In this document: one piece after another, positions 18,820 through 27,381 of the stretch
Layout: each line of letters opens with the position of its first letter
Position numbering within the stretch: position 1 is the stretch's first letter
NCBI GenBank assembly: GCA_963818225.1
Contig: CAWFRO010000006.1
Location: 1,385,776 to 1,449,775 of the forward strand
Reading direction: 5' to 3'
Origin: Palsa-504 sp963818225
GTDB lineage: Bacteria > Actinomycetota > Actinomycetes > Streptosporangiales > Streptosporangiaceae
Length of the DNA stretch: 64,000 nt
The notes under the pieces: model-generated
Databases searched by the model: none
The model's input: the letters and a program-made list of their open reading frames with translations, nothing else
What the model was told of the DNA's origin: nothing
Position numbers and translations under genes: made by a program

Positions 18820-19221
18820 GCCCTTGGCCGCGTCTCCCGGCCCGAGGGTGCCACAGGCTGTTACGCGAGGCTCGCGACGAGCCGAAGACGCCGCAGCTTA
18901 CCGGCCATCCCGCGGCGAGTGACCACGCCGGAATATCAGCGAACGGGCAGTGCGCGGAACGCCGGCTCCGGACGCCGGGCTCAGGTGTCGGTCACTGCCG
19001 AGCCTGCCGGGCAGGTATCGGCCGTCTTTTGCAGCTTCCGCGCTCCGTGGCGCCCTGACTGGCGATGCGCGGCGCTGGGACTAGGGACCCTGTTGCAGGC
19101 CGTGGAGCCATGGGCCTGAGGACACGCTGGGCATGTGAGCCTGAAGCCGCTACAATGGGCAGTAGGCGTGTCGGACGGTGCGCGGAACGATCCGGCGCTC
19201 GGTGCGACAGCCGGACCGGTA
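18820..19221. other. Intergenic stretch without a supported gene
   Basis: Open frames here have no ribosome site or recognisable product. The region separates the small broken gene from the terminator of the beta-helix gene. No repeats or RNA structures stand out. Confidence 0.45.
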
Positions 19222-19255
19222 CGCCGTGGTCCGGAAGGGATTCCGGACCACGGCG
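19222..19255 (-). terminator. Terminator hairpin of the beta-helix gene
   Basis: A perfect 15-bp stem (19222-19236 with 19241-19255) encloses the loop GGGA. It lies 13 bases past the stop of the minus-strand beta-helix gene. There is no U tract, but the stem is very stable and the position fits termination. Confidence 0.75.
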
Positions 19256-19267
19256 GCCGTCAAGGGG

Positions 19268-20401
19268 TCAGTAGGTCGGGTAGCTGCCCGTGGCATGGAC
19301 GACGTTCACGAAGCCGTTGAAGAGCGCGCCCTTCACGATGACGCTTCCTGCGGTGAAAATGCCGTAGTAGTTGTTGGAGATGATATTGCCGATCACGGTG
19401 ATCGTCAGTGGGCTGGCGTCGGCGAGATAGACACCGGTCGTCTTCAGGTCATCCGTGTCGGTGCGCAGGTTGTTGCGTCCGATCACGTTCCCGGCGATGA
19501 CGTTGCCGCTGAAGTTGGTGCCGGGAGCGTGGGCGTGGAGCGCGACGCCGGCGTGACCGTTGCCGGAGAACTGGTTTCCGAGCACCTGGTTGTCGTAGAC
19601 GCCCCCCGCCGGAGCCGGGTCGGCGAGGATGATGCCGCTGCCCGCCGAGGCATCAGGTGCCGACGGGCTGCCGAGCCCGTTGTCGTCCGCCACATTGCCC
19701 GATATCACGTTGTCGAAGACACCCATACCCGTATGGTCGGCCAGGGCGATGCCGCAGCCGCCGGGGTTGTCGTCGCTCACGTTTCCGATTATGCGGTTGT
19801 GGGATGCCGGGACGCCCAGATCATCGGACATGTTGATACCGACACCGTTGCCGATGGCCACATTCTTGCTCGCCACCGAGTAGGAGGTGCTGTTGATGTC
19901 GATGCCGGAGCCGACATTGTCCTTGACCGTGTTACCCGTGATGGTCACGTGATTCGCTGGTGTCGGGACGTCGTCCACGAATCCGGCCGTGATGATTCCG
20001 TCGGCGGGAGCGTTGTCGGACGTGTCGCTGGCGTTCTCCACGGTCAGCCCGCTGACGGTCACCCACGAAGCTGCCACTCCGATCCCATACGGCTGCCCGG
20101 TGGCGTCCACCACGGCACCGTGTTTGCCGGACAGATTCACGGCCCGGTTGACGGTGACGCTGGTGTGGTAGACGCCGGGGCACACCACCACCAGGCCGTG
20201 CAACGGCGCGGCCTCCACGGCGGCCTGAATCGAGGAAAAAGTGGCAGTGCTGCAGGACGATCCGCCCGCCCCGACGCTGCCGGTGGGTGATACGTACACG
20301 GTCGTCGGAGCGGCATTTGCCGCGGTGGCGGCCAGCCCTGACGCTGACAGGGCAATGCCCGCCAGACCGGCTACACCGGCGTATCTCAAGAACCGCATCA
20401 T
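19268..20401 (-). CDS. Secreted right-handed beta-helix repeat protein
   Basis: This 377-aa exported protein has a Sec-type signal peptide with cleavage expected after ANA (residue 30). The mature part contains repeated parallel beta-helix turns of the NosD/pectate-lyase-like kind: HVTITGNTVKDNVGSGIDI, HNRIIGNVSDDN, DNVISGNVADDNG, NQVLGNQFSGNGHAGVAL and IGNIISNNYYGI. Such folds occur in polysaccharide lyases and adhesins, but no catalytic signature is visible. GGGAGGGG lies upstream of the paired ATG codons (20401 and 20398). It is a single-gene unit with its own terminator. Confidence 0.82.
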   Translation of the reverse strand: MMRFLRYAGVAGLAGIALSASGLAATAANAAPTTVYVSPTGSVGAGGSSCSTATFSSIQAAVEAAPLHGLVVVCPGVYHTSVTVNRAVNLSGKHGAVVDATGQPYGIGVAASWVTVSGLTVENASDTSDNAPADGIITAGFVDDVPTPANHVTITGNTVKDNVGSGIDINSTSYSVASKNVAIGNGVGINMSDDLGVPASHNRIIGNVSDDNPGGCGIALADHTGMGVFDNVISGNVADDNGLGSPSAPDASAGSGIILADPAPAGGVYDNQVLGNQFSGNGHAGVALHAHAPGTNFSGNVIAGNVIGRNNLRTDTDDLKTTGVYLADASPLTITVIGNIISNNYYGIFTAGSVIVKGALFNGFVNVVHATGSYPTY

Positions 20402-20556
20402 TCTTCGAGCCCCTCCCTGCTTAGTTGCGCTAAGTGCCGCGAACTAGCGTGTTACCCCTGGCCTGTGCCAGCGGCGACTTTGGTGATGAGAGGCAGGGGC
20501 GGTTGGACCGAGCGGGAACCGACCTCCCGGATCACTTAACTACTGTAACAGTGTGC

Positions 20557-21054
20557 TCAGCTCACCGATTTTTTCACGAGCGCACCGATCCTTGCCTCGT
20601 CGTCCGCGGTCAGCTCGGCCAGCGCGTAGGTGACCGGCCACATGGTGCCGTCGTCGAGGTTCGCCTGGTCGCTGAAGCCGAGAGTCGCGTATCTCGTCTT
20701 GAACTTCTGCGCGGGCTGGAAAAAAATCACGACGTTGCCGTCCCTGGCGTACGCGGGCATCCCGTACCAGGTTCTCGGCGCGAGGTCCGGCGCGGTGGCC
20801 TTGACGATGGCATGCAGCCGCTCGGCCATGACCCGGTCCGGCCCGTGCATCTCGGCGATCTTCGCGAGCACGTCGCTTTCCCCGTCCGCCTTGGCCGCCC
20901 GCGAGCCGCGGCGCGCGGATGTCTTCAGCTCGCGGGCATGCTCCTTCATCGCCGCCCGTTCGTCCTCCGTGAATCCCCCCGACGACGTGCCGCGCGCGGT
21001 GATGTCCCTGGCGGACCTTCGCGTGCCCTTGGTTGCGGAGTTTCGCTCAGCCAT
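20557..21054 (-). CDS. DUF1801 family protein
   Basis: This 165-aa protein has a C-terminal DUF1801 (YdhG-like) domain: VMAERLHAIVKATAPDLAP, TWYGMPAYARDGNVVIFFQPAQKFK and a DDGTMWP segment. The N-terminal 60 residues are basic and Ser/Thr-rich. The family is sometimes called an iron chaperone, but this is not firmly established. The ATG at 21054 follows AAAGGAATC and overlaps the end of the VOC gene by 8 bases, so the two are translated together. Expression is probably controlled by the divergent TetR regulator. Confidence 0.8.
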   Translation of the reverse strand: MAERNSATKGTRRSARDITARGTSSGGFTEDERAAMKEHARELKTSARRGSRAAKADGESDVLAKIAEMHGPDRVMAERLHAIVKATAPDLAPRTWYGMPAYARDGNVVIFFQPAQKFKTRYATLGFSDQANLDDGTMWPVTYALAELTADDEARIGALVKKSVS

Positions 21055-21727
21055 GGTGATTCCTTTCCAAAACGGCGCCGACCGTTTCCGGCTCACCCGG
21101 CACGGCCTCCCAGTCGAAACCGTCCGGGTCGGTGAAGGGCCCGGTGTTGCTGCCGATGACGATCCGGTGCGATCCGGTGCCCTCCGGAGAGACTCCGGCG
21201 TCTCTGGCCAGGGCACGGCGCCCGTAGAGGGCCAGTTTGACGTGCGCCGCCGGGGCGGCGAACTCGACGTATTTCCGGCCGAAGCTCCGCGTCACCACGA
21301 GGCCCCGCTCAAGGTAGAACCGCTTGCTCGCGGCCACGTCCGCGGCTCCCAGCAAGAGCACGATGTCGTCGATCTGCCGGGTGGCCGGACCCGTGTCCTT
21401 CTTCGAGGACGTCGCGACCTTCCAGATCGTCCCATCGGGGGCACATACGACGCCGCCATAGCCCCAGAATCCCTTCTTGACGGGCTTGAGCGCCGTAGCG
21501 CCAGCGTCGAGGGCGGCGCCGATGAGCCCATCGACCGTGGCTGGCTGTGACACGACGAGCGACAGCGTGAACCCGCGAAAGCCGCTCGTCGGCGCCTGCG
21601 ACGCGCGGAGGCGGAGATAGGGGCCCGAACCGAAGGCGGCACGGTAGAAGGCGCCGGCGGCAACGGGGTCGGGCACGTCGAGGGTGACGGACATGATGGA
21701 GGCCGCAGAGGCTTTGACCGAGGTCAT
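21047..21727 (-). CDS. VOC (glyoxalase/dioxygenase superfamily) protein
   Basis: This 226-aa protein has two VOC half-domains: SIMSVTLDVPDPVAAGAFYR at the N-terminus, and QIDDIVLLLGAADVAASKRF with DPDGFDWEAV near the C-terminus. VOC proteins bind a metal and act on diverse small molecules, often as resistance or detoxification proteins; the substrate is unknown. The ATG at 21727 follows GAAAGGACG. Its promoter faces a TetR gene across two identical operator palindromes, so it is the likely main target of that repressor. Confidence 0.82.
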   Translation of the reverse strand: MTSVKASAASIMSVTLDVPDPVAAGAFYRAAFGSGPYLRLRASQAPTSGFRGFTLSLVVSQPATVDGLIGAALDAGATALKPVKKGFWGYGGVVCAPDGTIWKVATSSKKDTGPATRQIDDIVLLLGAADVAASKRFYLERGLVVTRSFGRKYVEFAAPAAHVKLALYGRRALARDAGVSPEGTGSHRIVIGSNTGPFTDPDGFDWEAVPGEPETVGAVLERNHHG

Positions 21728-21775
21728 GGCACGTCCTTTCTCATGGTCGGGCTCCAATCGAGAGCCGTATTTCCC

Positions 21776-21810
21776 GATAGTTGGACTATCGTTTTGATAG
21801 TAGTACTATC
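21776..21810. promoter_or_regulatory. Double TetR operator, two GATAGT-N3-ACTATC palindromes
   Basis: Two perfect 15-bp inverted repeats lie at 21776-21790 (spacer TGG) and 21796-21810 (spacer AGT). Their centres are 20 bp apart, about two helical turns, so two dimers could bind the same DNA face. They sit in the gap between the VOC gene and tetR, 49 bp from the first start and 6 bp from the second. This position would repress both promoters. Confidence 0.85.
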
Positions 21811-21816
21811 ACGAAT

Positions 21817-22464
21817 GTGGATCGAGATGTCAAGGCCAGCCGCCCCTACCATGGAGCCGCCCGCCAAGCGCGTACCCGCCGCACCAGGGCAGCCGTCGTC
21901 GAGGCGGCCCGGAGCCTCTTCGCCGAGCGCGGCTATGCCGCAACGACCATCGAGGCGATCAGCGACCGTTCGGACACCCCGCAGGCGACGGTGTACCGGC
22001 TGTTCTCCTCGAAGCTCGGGATCCTCAAGGCCCTGCTCGACGTCTCGATCGGAGGTGACGACGAGGCGGTGGCCATGGCCGATCGCCCGCAGGTTCGCGC
22101 CCTCGTGGAAGACGAGGACCCGAAGAACCAGCTGGCGGGGTTCGCGGCGATGCTAGGCGAGGTCATGGACCGTGTTGGGCCCGTTCACCGCATCCTCGCC
22201 GACGCGGCCAGATCCGACGAAGACGCGGCTTCGCTGCTGGCCGAGATCGCTCGGCAACGTCACGACGGCCAGCGGCGTATCGCACGCTCACTCGCTCGTT
22301 CCGGCGCCCTGCGGCCTGGGCTCCGGGAACGCGACGCGGCCGACATTATCTACGCCCTGGCCTCGCCCGAGTTTTACGGCTTGCTTGTCTTCGACCGAGG
22401 GTGGAGCGGCGAGCGGTACGGGAAGTGGTTGAGGTCGATCCTCATCGACCAGCTTCTCCCATAG
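21817..22464 (+). CDS. TetR/AcrR family transcriptional regulator
   Basis: This protein of about 215 aa has the TetR N-terminal HTH: RAAVVEAARSLFAERGYAATTIEAISDRSDTPQATVYRLF at about 24-63. A helical ligand-binding domain of its own follows. I chose the GTG at 21817; a TTG at 21781 would place the operators inside the coding region. The gene diverges from the VOC-DUF1801 pair, and the shared operators argue that it regulates both itself and that pair. The inducer is unknown. Confidence 0.88.
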   Translation: MDRDVKASRPYHGAARQARTRRTRAAVVEAARSLFAERGYAATTIEAISDRSDTPQATVYRLFSSKLGILKALLDVSIGGDDEAVAMADRPQVRALVEDEDPKNQLAGFAAMLGEVMDRVGPVHRILADAARSDEDAASLLAEIARQRHDGQRRIARSLARSGALRPGLRERDAADIIYALASPEFYGLLVFDRGWSGERYGKWLRSILIDQLLP

Positions 22465-22515
22465 CGGGGTGTCCGATGAATCACCGCGCTCCCGATACCG
22501 GCCGGGACCAGGGAT

Positions 22516-23088
22516 TTACGGGAGCACGGGGAGGCTGTACTCGCGCCGGATGCTGGTGCCCAGGCAGGAGATGTCGGCGCCGTACACGTGCATCGAGATT
22601 GCGACGCCGTCGCCGGTATTGCGGACGCGGTGGATGTCACCGGGCGGGGCGAAGCCGCTCACAGACCCGGCCGGGTTCGCGTTGCGAGCGGTGGACACGA
22701 GCGCGCGGCCGCCGTCGGCCAGAGCGAAGATCTCCTCGTACTCTCGGCCCTGCAGCACGGCGGTCACGCACCAGGCCACGTGGTCGTGAACCACCGTCTC
22801 CTGCCCGGGCCGCCAGACCATCACCGCGATCGAGAACGAGCCATCCGGCTCGGCGTGCAGCAGGTGGCTCTGGTAGCAGGCGGGGTCGCCCTGCAGGAGG
22901 TGCGCGGGGAGCAGGTCCGTGGGGTCGGGAAGGGTACTGCGCAGTACGCCCACGACCCGCTCAGCTGTTTTCTGCCAACCCAGACCCAGGCGCACTTGGG
23001 TGCGGACCGATCGCGTCAGGCGGTCCGGGCACGTGCCCGCGACCGCCGCGGAACTCGCGGCGAGACTATCGGCGCTGGTCAGCGACAT
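22516..23088 (-). CDS. Cysteine dioxygenase-like cupin protein
   Basis: This 190-aa protein has the cysteine dioxygenase type I cupin. The iron-binding histidines expected are His101 and His103 in HDHVAWCVTAVLQG and His153 in GDIHRVRN. Cysteine dioxygenase oxidises cysteine to cysteine sulfinate; related bacterial enzymes use 3-mercaptopropionate, so the substrate is not certain. The ATG at 23088 follows AGGAGGTG, a near-perfect ribosome site. It stands alone, with an AT-richer promoter region upstream (23110-23175). Confidence 0.85.
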   Translation of the reverse strand: MSLTSADSLAASSAAVAGTCPDRLTRSVRTQVRLGLGWQKTAERVVGVLRSTLPDPTDLLPAHLLQGDPACYQSHLLHAEPDGSFSIAVMVWRPGQETVVHDHVAWCVTAVLQGREYEEIFALADGGRALVSTARNANPAGSVSGFAPPGDIHRVRNTGDGVAISMHVYGADISCLGTSIRREYSLPVLP

Positions 23089-23187
23089 GACACCTCCTGT
23101 ATCCCAGGTTAGCGAACAGCGGTCCATCGACACCAATGCCAATTTAGCTACTAAACGCATAGGCAATGTTGATCAATGGACGACCGC

Positions 23188-23251
23188 GGGCCGGGGTGGG
23201 GGCGGGCCAGGGTGGAAGCGGGCCGGGGCGGAGGCGGGCCGGGGCAGGCGC
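23188..23251. repeat. 16-bp tandem repeat abutting the helicase stop codon
   Basis: Four imperfect copies of gggccggggtgggggc lie at 23188-23203, 23204-23219, 23220-23235 and 23236-23251. The last base of the array is the first base of the helicase stop on the minus strand (23251-23253). The array forms the immediate 3' flank of the helicase gene. Confidence 0.85.
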
Positions 23252-26031
23252 TAGCCGGCCACGGCGGAGTAAGCGATCACGCCCCGCCGCATGGCGTCAA
23301 TCGCGGCCCGGGCCGTCACGGACAGGGCGGGGCCCGGCTCGGCCCCGGCGATGGGGGCGGCGATGGGGGCGGCGGAGGCTATCTGGTCCAGGAGATCGAT
23401 GAGCTGCTTGACCGAGCGGACGAAGTCGCCGGGGGTCAGGTCGGGTGACTCGTCGAGGACAGCTTCCAGCCTGGCGCCCCGGGCCCAGCGGTAGGCGGCC
23501 CAGGCGAAGCCGAGGTCCGGCTCGCGGAGAAACGACACGTCGTTATCCTTTTCCAGCTGATCGAGCTCGCTCCAGGTCCTGATCATGGCGGTCAGCACGT
23601 CGGGCGTGCGGCCCTTCGGCAGGCGAGGCGGGTGGATGTCGTCAGCCTGCCGCGACTCGAACGTGAGGGCGGACACCGCAGCGGCGAGCTCGGCCGGGGA
23701 CAGGCCATCCCACAGGCCCCGGCGTATGCACTCCGAGGCCAGCAGGTCGAGCTCGGTGTACAGGCCGCCGAGCCGCCGCCCGTCCGGGGTCACCGTATCC
23801 CCGGCCAGGTAATCGAGGCGCTCCAGTACGCGGCACACCCGGTCGAAGGTGCGGGCGATCACGTGCGAACGGCCGGCCACCCGGTGCTCGAGCGCCTCGG
23901 TCTCGCGGCCCAGCCGCAGGTACCGTTCGGCGTACCGGGCGTGTTCCTCCCGGTCCTGGCAGTCGTGGCAGGGATGACGCCGGATCCGCTGCCGCAGCTC
24001 CGCCACCTCATCGTCGGGAGAGCCGTATTCGGCGTCGGCCGCGCGGGCCGCCCGCTTCACCGGCGTCCCTCCATCTGGGCGGGCGGCCAGCCGGCTCCGC
24101 ATGGTGGACGCCAGGTCCTTGCGGTGCTGGGGCGAGCGCGGGCTGAACCATCCCGGGATCCGTATCTTGTCGATGACCTCGGCCGGCCCCGGGAAGTCGG
24201 CCGCCGCCAGCCGCTTCACCTGCCGGCCTTCGGTGAGCACGAGCGGGCCGGGGCCGTCGGGACGCCCGTTGCCGCCCACGGTGTGCGGACCGGGCTGCAG
24301 GACTATGGCCAGGCCCGCCCGGCGGCCGCCCGGCACGCGGATGATGTCACCGGGACGCAGCCGCGACATCGACCTGGCCCCTTCGGCCCGCCGGGATGTC
24401 GCGCGGGAGCGGGACAGGTCACCCTCCCGCCGCGACAGGGACCTCCTCAGCTGCGCGTACTCGGCGAAATCACCTTTATCGCACGTCATCGACGCGGCCA
24501 GCTCGGCCATCGCCTGGCGGTTCTGGCGGATCTGGCGGGCCACGCCGACGACGCCGCGGTCGGCCTGGAACTGCGCGAACGAGGATTCGAGCAGGGCCCG
24601 GGCCCGGGCCCGCCCGGCCCAGCCGGTCAGGTTGACGGCCATGTTGTAGGACGGCCGGAAGCTGGAGTTCAGCGGGTAGGTCCGGGTGCTGGCCAGGCCG
24701 GCCAGCGCGCCGGGGTCCATCCCCGGCTGCCACAGCACTACCGCGTGCCCTTCCACGTCGATGCCGCGGCGCCCGGCCCGGCCGGTCAGCTGGGTGTACT
24801 CCCCCGCGGTCAGGTTCGCGTGGGTCTCGCCGTTCCACTTGTCGAGCTTCTCGATGACCACGGTCCTGGCCGGCATGTTGATGCCGAGGGCCAGCGTCTC
24901 GGTCGCGAACACCGCGCGGACCAGCCCGGCGGCGAACAGCTCCTCGACCACTTCCTTGAACGCGGGCAGCATCCCGGCGTGGTGAGCCGCGATCCCGCGC
25001 CGCAGCCCGTCGAGCCATTCGCCATAGCCCAGGACGGCCAGGTCCTCCGGCGGGATGTCCCCGGTCCGGCGCTCCGCGGTCTGCTGGATCACCTCGGCCT
25101 CTCCCGGCGTGGTCAGCCGCAGTCCGGCGGCCAGGCACTGCTGGACCGCCGCATCACAGCCGGCCCGGCTGAAGATGAAGGTAATGGCGGGCAGCAGCCC
25201 GCTGGCGTCCAGCCGGGAGATCACGTCGGGCCGGTAGGCCAGCGGGAACCGGCGCGGGCGTGCGGCCCGGCGGCCCGGACGGCCCGGGGCCCGGCGCTCG
25301 AGCCAGACGTCCCGCTGCGCGACCCGGAGCAGCTCGGGGTTGACCCTGGTGTGCTCGTCGTCGGTGAACAGGTCATACAGCCGGTTCCCGGCCAGCACGT
25401 GCTGCCACAGCGGCACCGGCCGGTGCTCGTCCACGATGACCGTGGTCCCCCCGCGGACCTGGTCCAGCCAGTCGCCGAACTCCTCGGCGTTGCTCACCGT
25501 GGCGGACAGGGCCGCCACGCGCACCGCCTCCGGCAGGTGGATGATCACCTCCTCCCAGACCGCGCCGCGGGCGGAGTCGGCCAGGTAGTGCACCTCGTCC
25601 AGGACGACGTAGCCCAGGCCCGACAGCGCGGGCGAGCCGGTGTACAGCATGTTCCGCAGCACCTCGGTGGTCATCACCACCACCGGAGCGTCGCCGTTGA
25701 TGCTGTTGTCCCCGGTCAGCAGGCCGACCGTGCGGTGGTCGTAGCGGCGGACCAGATCGGCGTACTTCTGGTTGGACAGCGCCTTGATCGGGGTGGTGTA
25801 GAAGCATTTGAGGCCCTGGCCGAGCGCGAGGTGCACGGCGAACTCGCCGACCACGGTCTTGCCCGATCCGGTCGGCGCCGCGACCAGCACGCCGTGGCCG
25901 GCGCTCAGGGCGCGGCAGGCCGCCACCTGGAACTCGTCGAAGTCGAAGTCGTACAGCCCCCGGAAGGACGCGAGCTCGGGGTCAGACTGCCGTTCGCGGG
26001 ACGCGGCGTACCGTTCCGCCGGTGTCGTCAT
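23251..26031 (-). CDS. DEAD/DEAH-box RNA helicase, Mtr4/Ski2-like
   Basis: This 926-aa superfamily 2 helicase has Walker A APTGSGKT at 52-59, the DEVH box in VLDEVHYLAD, SAT in ALSATVSN, and motif VI QLTGRAGRRGID. A long C-terminal part contains the DSHCT domain (DIHPPRLPKGRTPDVLTAM, WARGARLEAVLDES). It is related to eukaryotic Ski2/Mtr4 and to the mycobacterial HelY group. Probable role: RNA unwinding in decay or processing. The position after tatC, with pafB/pafC upstream, is the conserved actinobacterial order. The ATG at 26031 lies 34 bases past the tatC stop. Confidence 0.93.
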   Translation of the reverse strand: MTTPAERYAASRERQSDPELASFRGLYDFDFDEFQVAACRALSAGHGVLVAAPTGSGKTVVGEFAVHLALGQGLKCFYTTPIKALSNQKYADLVRRYDHRTVGLLTGDNSINGDAPVVVMTTEVLRNMLYTGSPALSGLGYVVLDEVHYLADSARGAVWEEVIIHLPEAVRVAALSATVSNAEEFGDWLDQVRGGTTVIVDEHRPVPLWQHVLAGNRLYDLFTDDEHTRVNPELLRVAQRDVWLERRAPGRPGRRAARPRRFPLAYRPDVISRLDASGLLPAITFIFSRAGCDAAVQQCLAAGLRLTTPGEAEVIQQTAERRTGDIPPEDLAVLGYGEWLDGLRRGIAAHHAGMLPAFKEVVEELFAAGLVRAVFATETLALGINMPARTVVIEKLDKWNGETHANLTAGEYTQLTGRAGRRGIDVEGHAVVLWQPGMDPGALAGLASTRTYPLNSSFRPSYNMAVNLTGWAGRARARALLESSFAQFQADRGVVGVARQIRQNRQAMAELAASMTCDKGDFAEYAQLRRSLSRREGDLSRSRATSRRAEGARSMSRLRPGDIIRVPGGRRAGLAIVLQPGPHTVGGNGRPDGPGPLVLTEGRQVKRLAAADFPGPAEVIDKIRIPGWFSPRSPQHRKDLASTMRSRLAARPDGGTPVKRAARAADAEYGSPDDEVAELRQRIRRHPCHDCQDREEHARYAERYLRLGRETEALEHRVAGRSHVIARTFDRVCRVLERLDYLAGDTVTPDGRRLGGLYTELDLLASECIRRGLWDGLSPAELAAAVSALTFESRQADDIHPPRLPKGRTPDVLTAMIRTWSELDQLEKDNDVSFLREPDLGFAWAAYRWARGARLEAVLDESPDLTPGDFVRSVKQLIDLLDQIASAAPIAAPIAGAEPGPALSVTARAAIDAMRRGVIAYSAVAG

Positions 26032-26065
26032 GGATTCCAGACTAGATCTCGAGGGAGACCGGGCG

Positions 26066-26983
26066 TCAGTTGAGGCTGCTGTGCGTGTCCGCGTCGTCGG
26101 GGAGCTCGAGCGGGGACAGCTCATCGTCGGCCAGGCCGGCGTAGGGGTCGGGGTGCAGGCGGGCCTTGCGGCGGTCGTGGGACCAGACGATCAACTCGGC
26201 CACCTCGACCATAGCCGCGCAGGCGCCGCCCAGGATCAGCATGGTGATCGGGTCCGGGCTCGGGTTGGCCATGCCGGCGATGAGGAATACGCCGAAGATC
26301 ATCATCCGCCGCCACTTGCGGAACCGCTCGTGCGTCAAGATCCCGGCGAGGTTCAGCATGATGATCAGCAGCGGCAGCTCGAACGCGATCCCGAACGCCA
26401 GCATCATGGTGATGACGAAGCTCATGTACTGGTCGACGCTGATGATGTTCGCCACCCCGGCCGGCGTCAGGCCGAGCAGGTAGTGCATGGACCGGCCCAG
26501 CGAGACGTAGGCCAGCGTGACCCCGATCAGGAACAGCGGGACGGCGGTGCCGATGAAGATGTAACCCCAGCGCTTCTCCCGGGTGTACAGGCCGGGCGCG
26601 ATGAACGCCCAGATCTGGTACAGCCAGATCGGCGAGGACAGGATCACCCCGGTGATGACCGCGACCTTCACCCACAGGTAGAACGGGTCCAGCGGGCCTC
26701 CCAAGGCCAGCTGGTTGACGCCGAGCGTGTTGCACCCGGTCTGCCCGCGTATCACCGCGTGGCACAGCGGGCGCTCGAGGACGTCAAAGATCGGGTGGAA
26801 GAAGATGAAGCCGACGACCATGCCCGCCGCCAGCGCGAGCACGATCTTGATCACCCGGTCGCGCAGCTCCCGGATGTGGTCCATCAGCGGCATCCGCCCC
26901 TCGGGGTTCTGCTGCCGCCGGGTGTGCACGAACCGCTCGCCGACAATGCGAGCGCCCTGGATGGCGCCGGATAGTTTCGCCAT
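26066..26983 (-). CDS. tatC: Twin-arginine translocase subunit TatC
   Basis: This 305-aa membrane protein has six predicted helices and the TatC signatures PEGRMPLMDHIRELRDRV near the N-terminus and FELPLLIIMLNLAGILT in the fifth-helix region. It recognises twin-arginine signal peptides and, with TatA, exports folded proteins. The charged C-terminal tail is long and Asp-rich. It follows tatA by 35 bases on the same strand. A start at the internal ATG (MPLMDH) is possible but less likely. Confidence 0.95.
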   Translation of the reverse strand: MAKLSGAIQGARIVGERFVHTRRQQNPEGRMPLMDHIRELRDRVIKIVLALAAGMVVGFIFFHPIFDVLERPLCHAVIRGQTGCNTLGVNQLALGGPLDPFYLWVKVAVITGVILSSPIWLYQIWAFIAPGLYTREKRWGYIFIGTAVPLFLIGVTLAYVSLGRSMHYLLGLTPAGVANIISVDQYMSFVITMMLAFGIAFELPLLIIMLNLAGILTHERFRKWRRMMIFGVFLIAGMANPSPDPITMLILGGACAAMVEVAELIVWSHDRRKARLHPDPYAGLADDELSPLELPDDADTHSSLN

Positions 26984-27018
26984 GACCCCTCCCGCTAGCA
27001 GCTATCGGGGCACGAGGC

Positions 27019-27381
27019 CTAGCTGGGCTGCTGAGTTCGGGGGGCGTCAGCCGGGACGGTGTCCATCGCGGCGGAGCGCTGCAGGTCGCGGATCTGCTGC
27101 TGGAGCGCGTCGATCTGGGTCTGCTGGTCCGTGGGCGGCACGGCCGTCGCGACGGCCGCGGCGGCGGTGAGCTCGGCCGGCGAAGAGGCGGCGGCCGGGG
27201 CCGGGGCGGCAGGCGCCGTCTCGTCCTCGTGCAGGCCTTGCACTTCCTTCTTCAGGATGCGCATGGACTGCCCCAGCGAACGGGCCGCGTGCGGCAGCTT
27301 CTTCGACCCGAACAGCACGATGATCACTACAGCAACGATGAGGATCTTCCACGGACTGTCGAACAGGTCACCAAAGTTCAT
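27019..27381 (-). CDS. tatA: Twin-arginine translocase subunit TatA
   Basis: This 120-aa protein has a short N-terminal helix (WKILIVAVVIIVLFG) followed by the amphipathic segment SKKLPHAARSLGQSMRILKKE, the hallmark of TatA. An Ala-rich, partly coiled tail follows. The ATG at 27381 has its own ribosome site (AAAGAGGA, six bases upstream). The frame is also open upstream into pafC, but the joining stretch carries TTA, AGA and AAA codons foreign to this genome. Independent initiation at 27381 is therefore much more likely than a fusion. It is followed by tatC. Confidence 0.9.
   Translation of the reverse strand: MNFGDLFDSPWKILIVAVVIIVLFGSKKLPHAARSLGQSMRILKKEVQGLHEDETAPAAPAPAAASSPAELTAAAAVATAVPPTDQQTQIDALQQQIRDLQRSAAMDTVPADAPRTQQPS

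Noticed and set aside
23632..26073. 813-codon plus-strand frame opposite the helicase
   Set aside because: The helicase on the minus strand is complete with all SF2 motifs.
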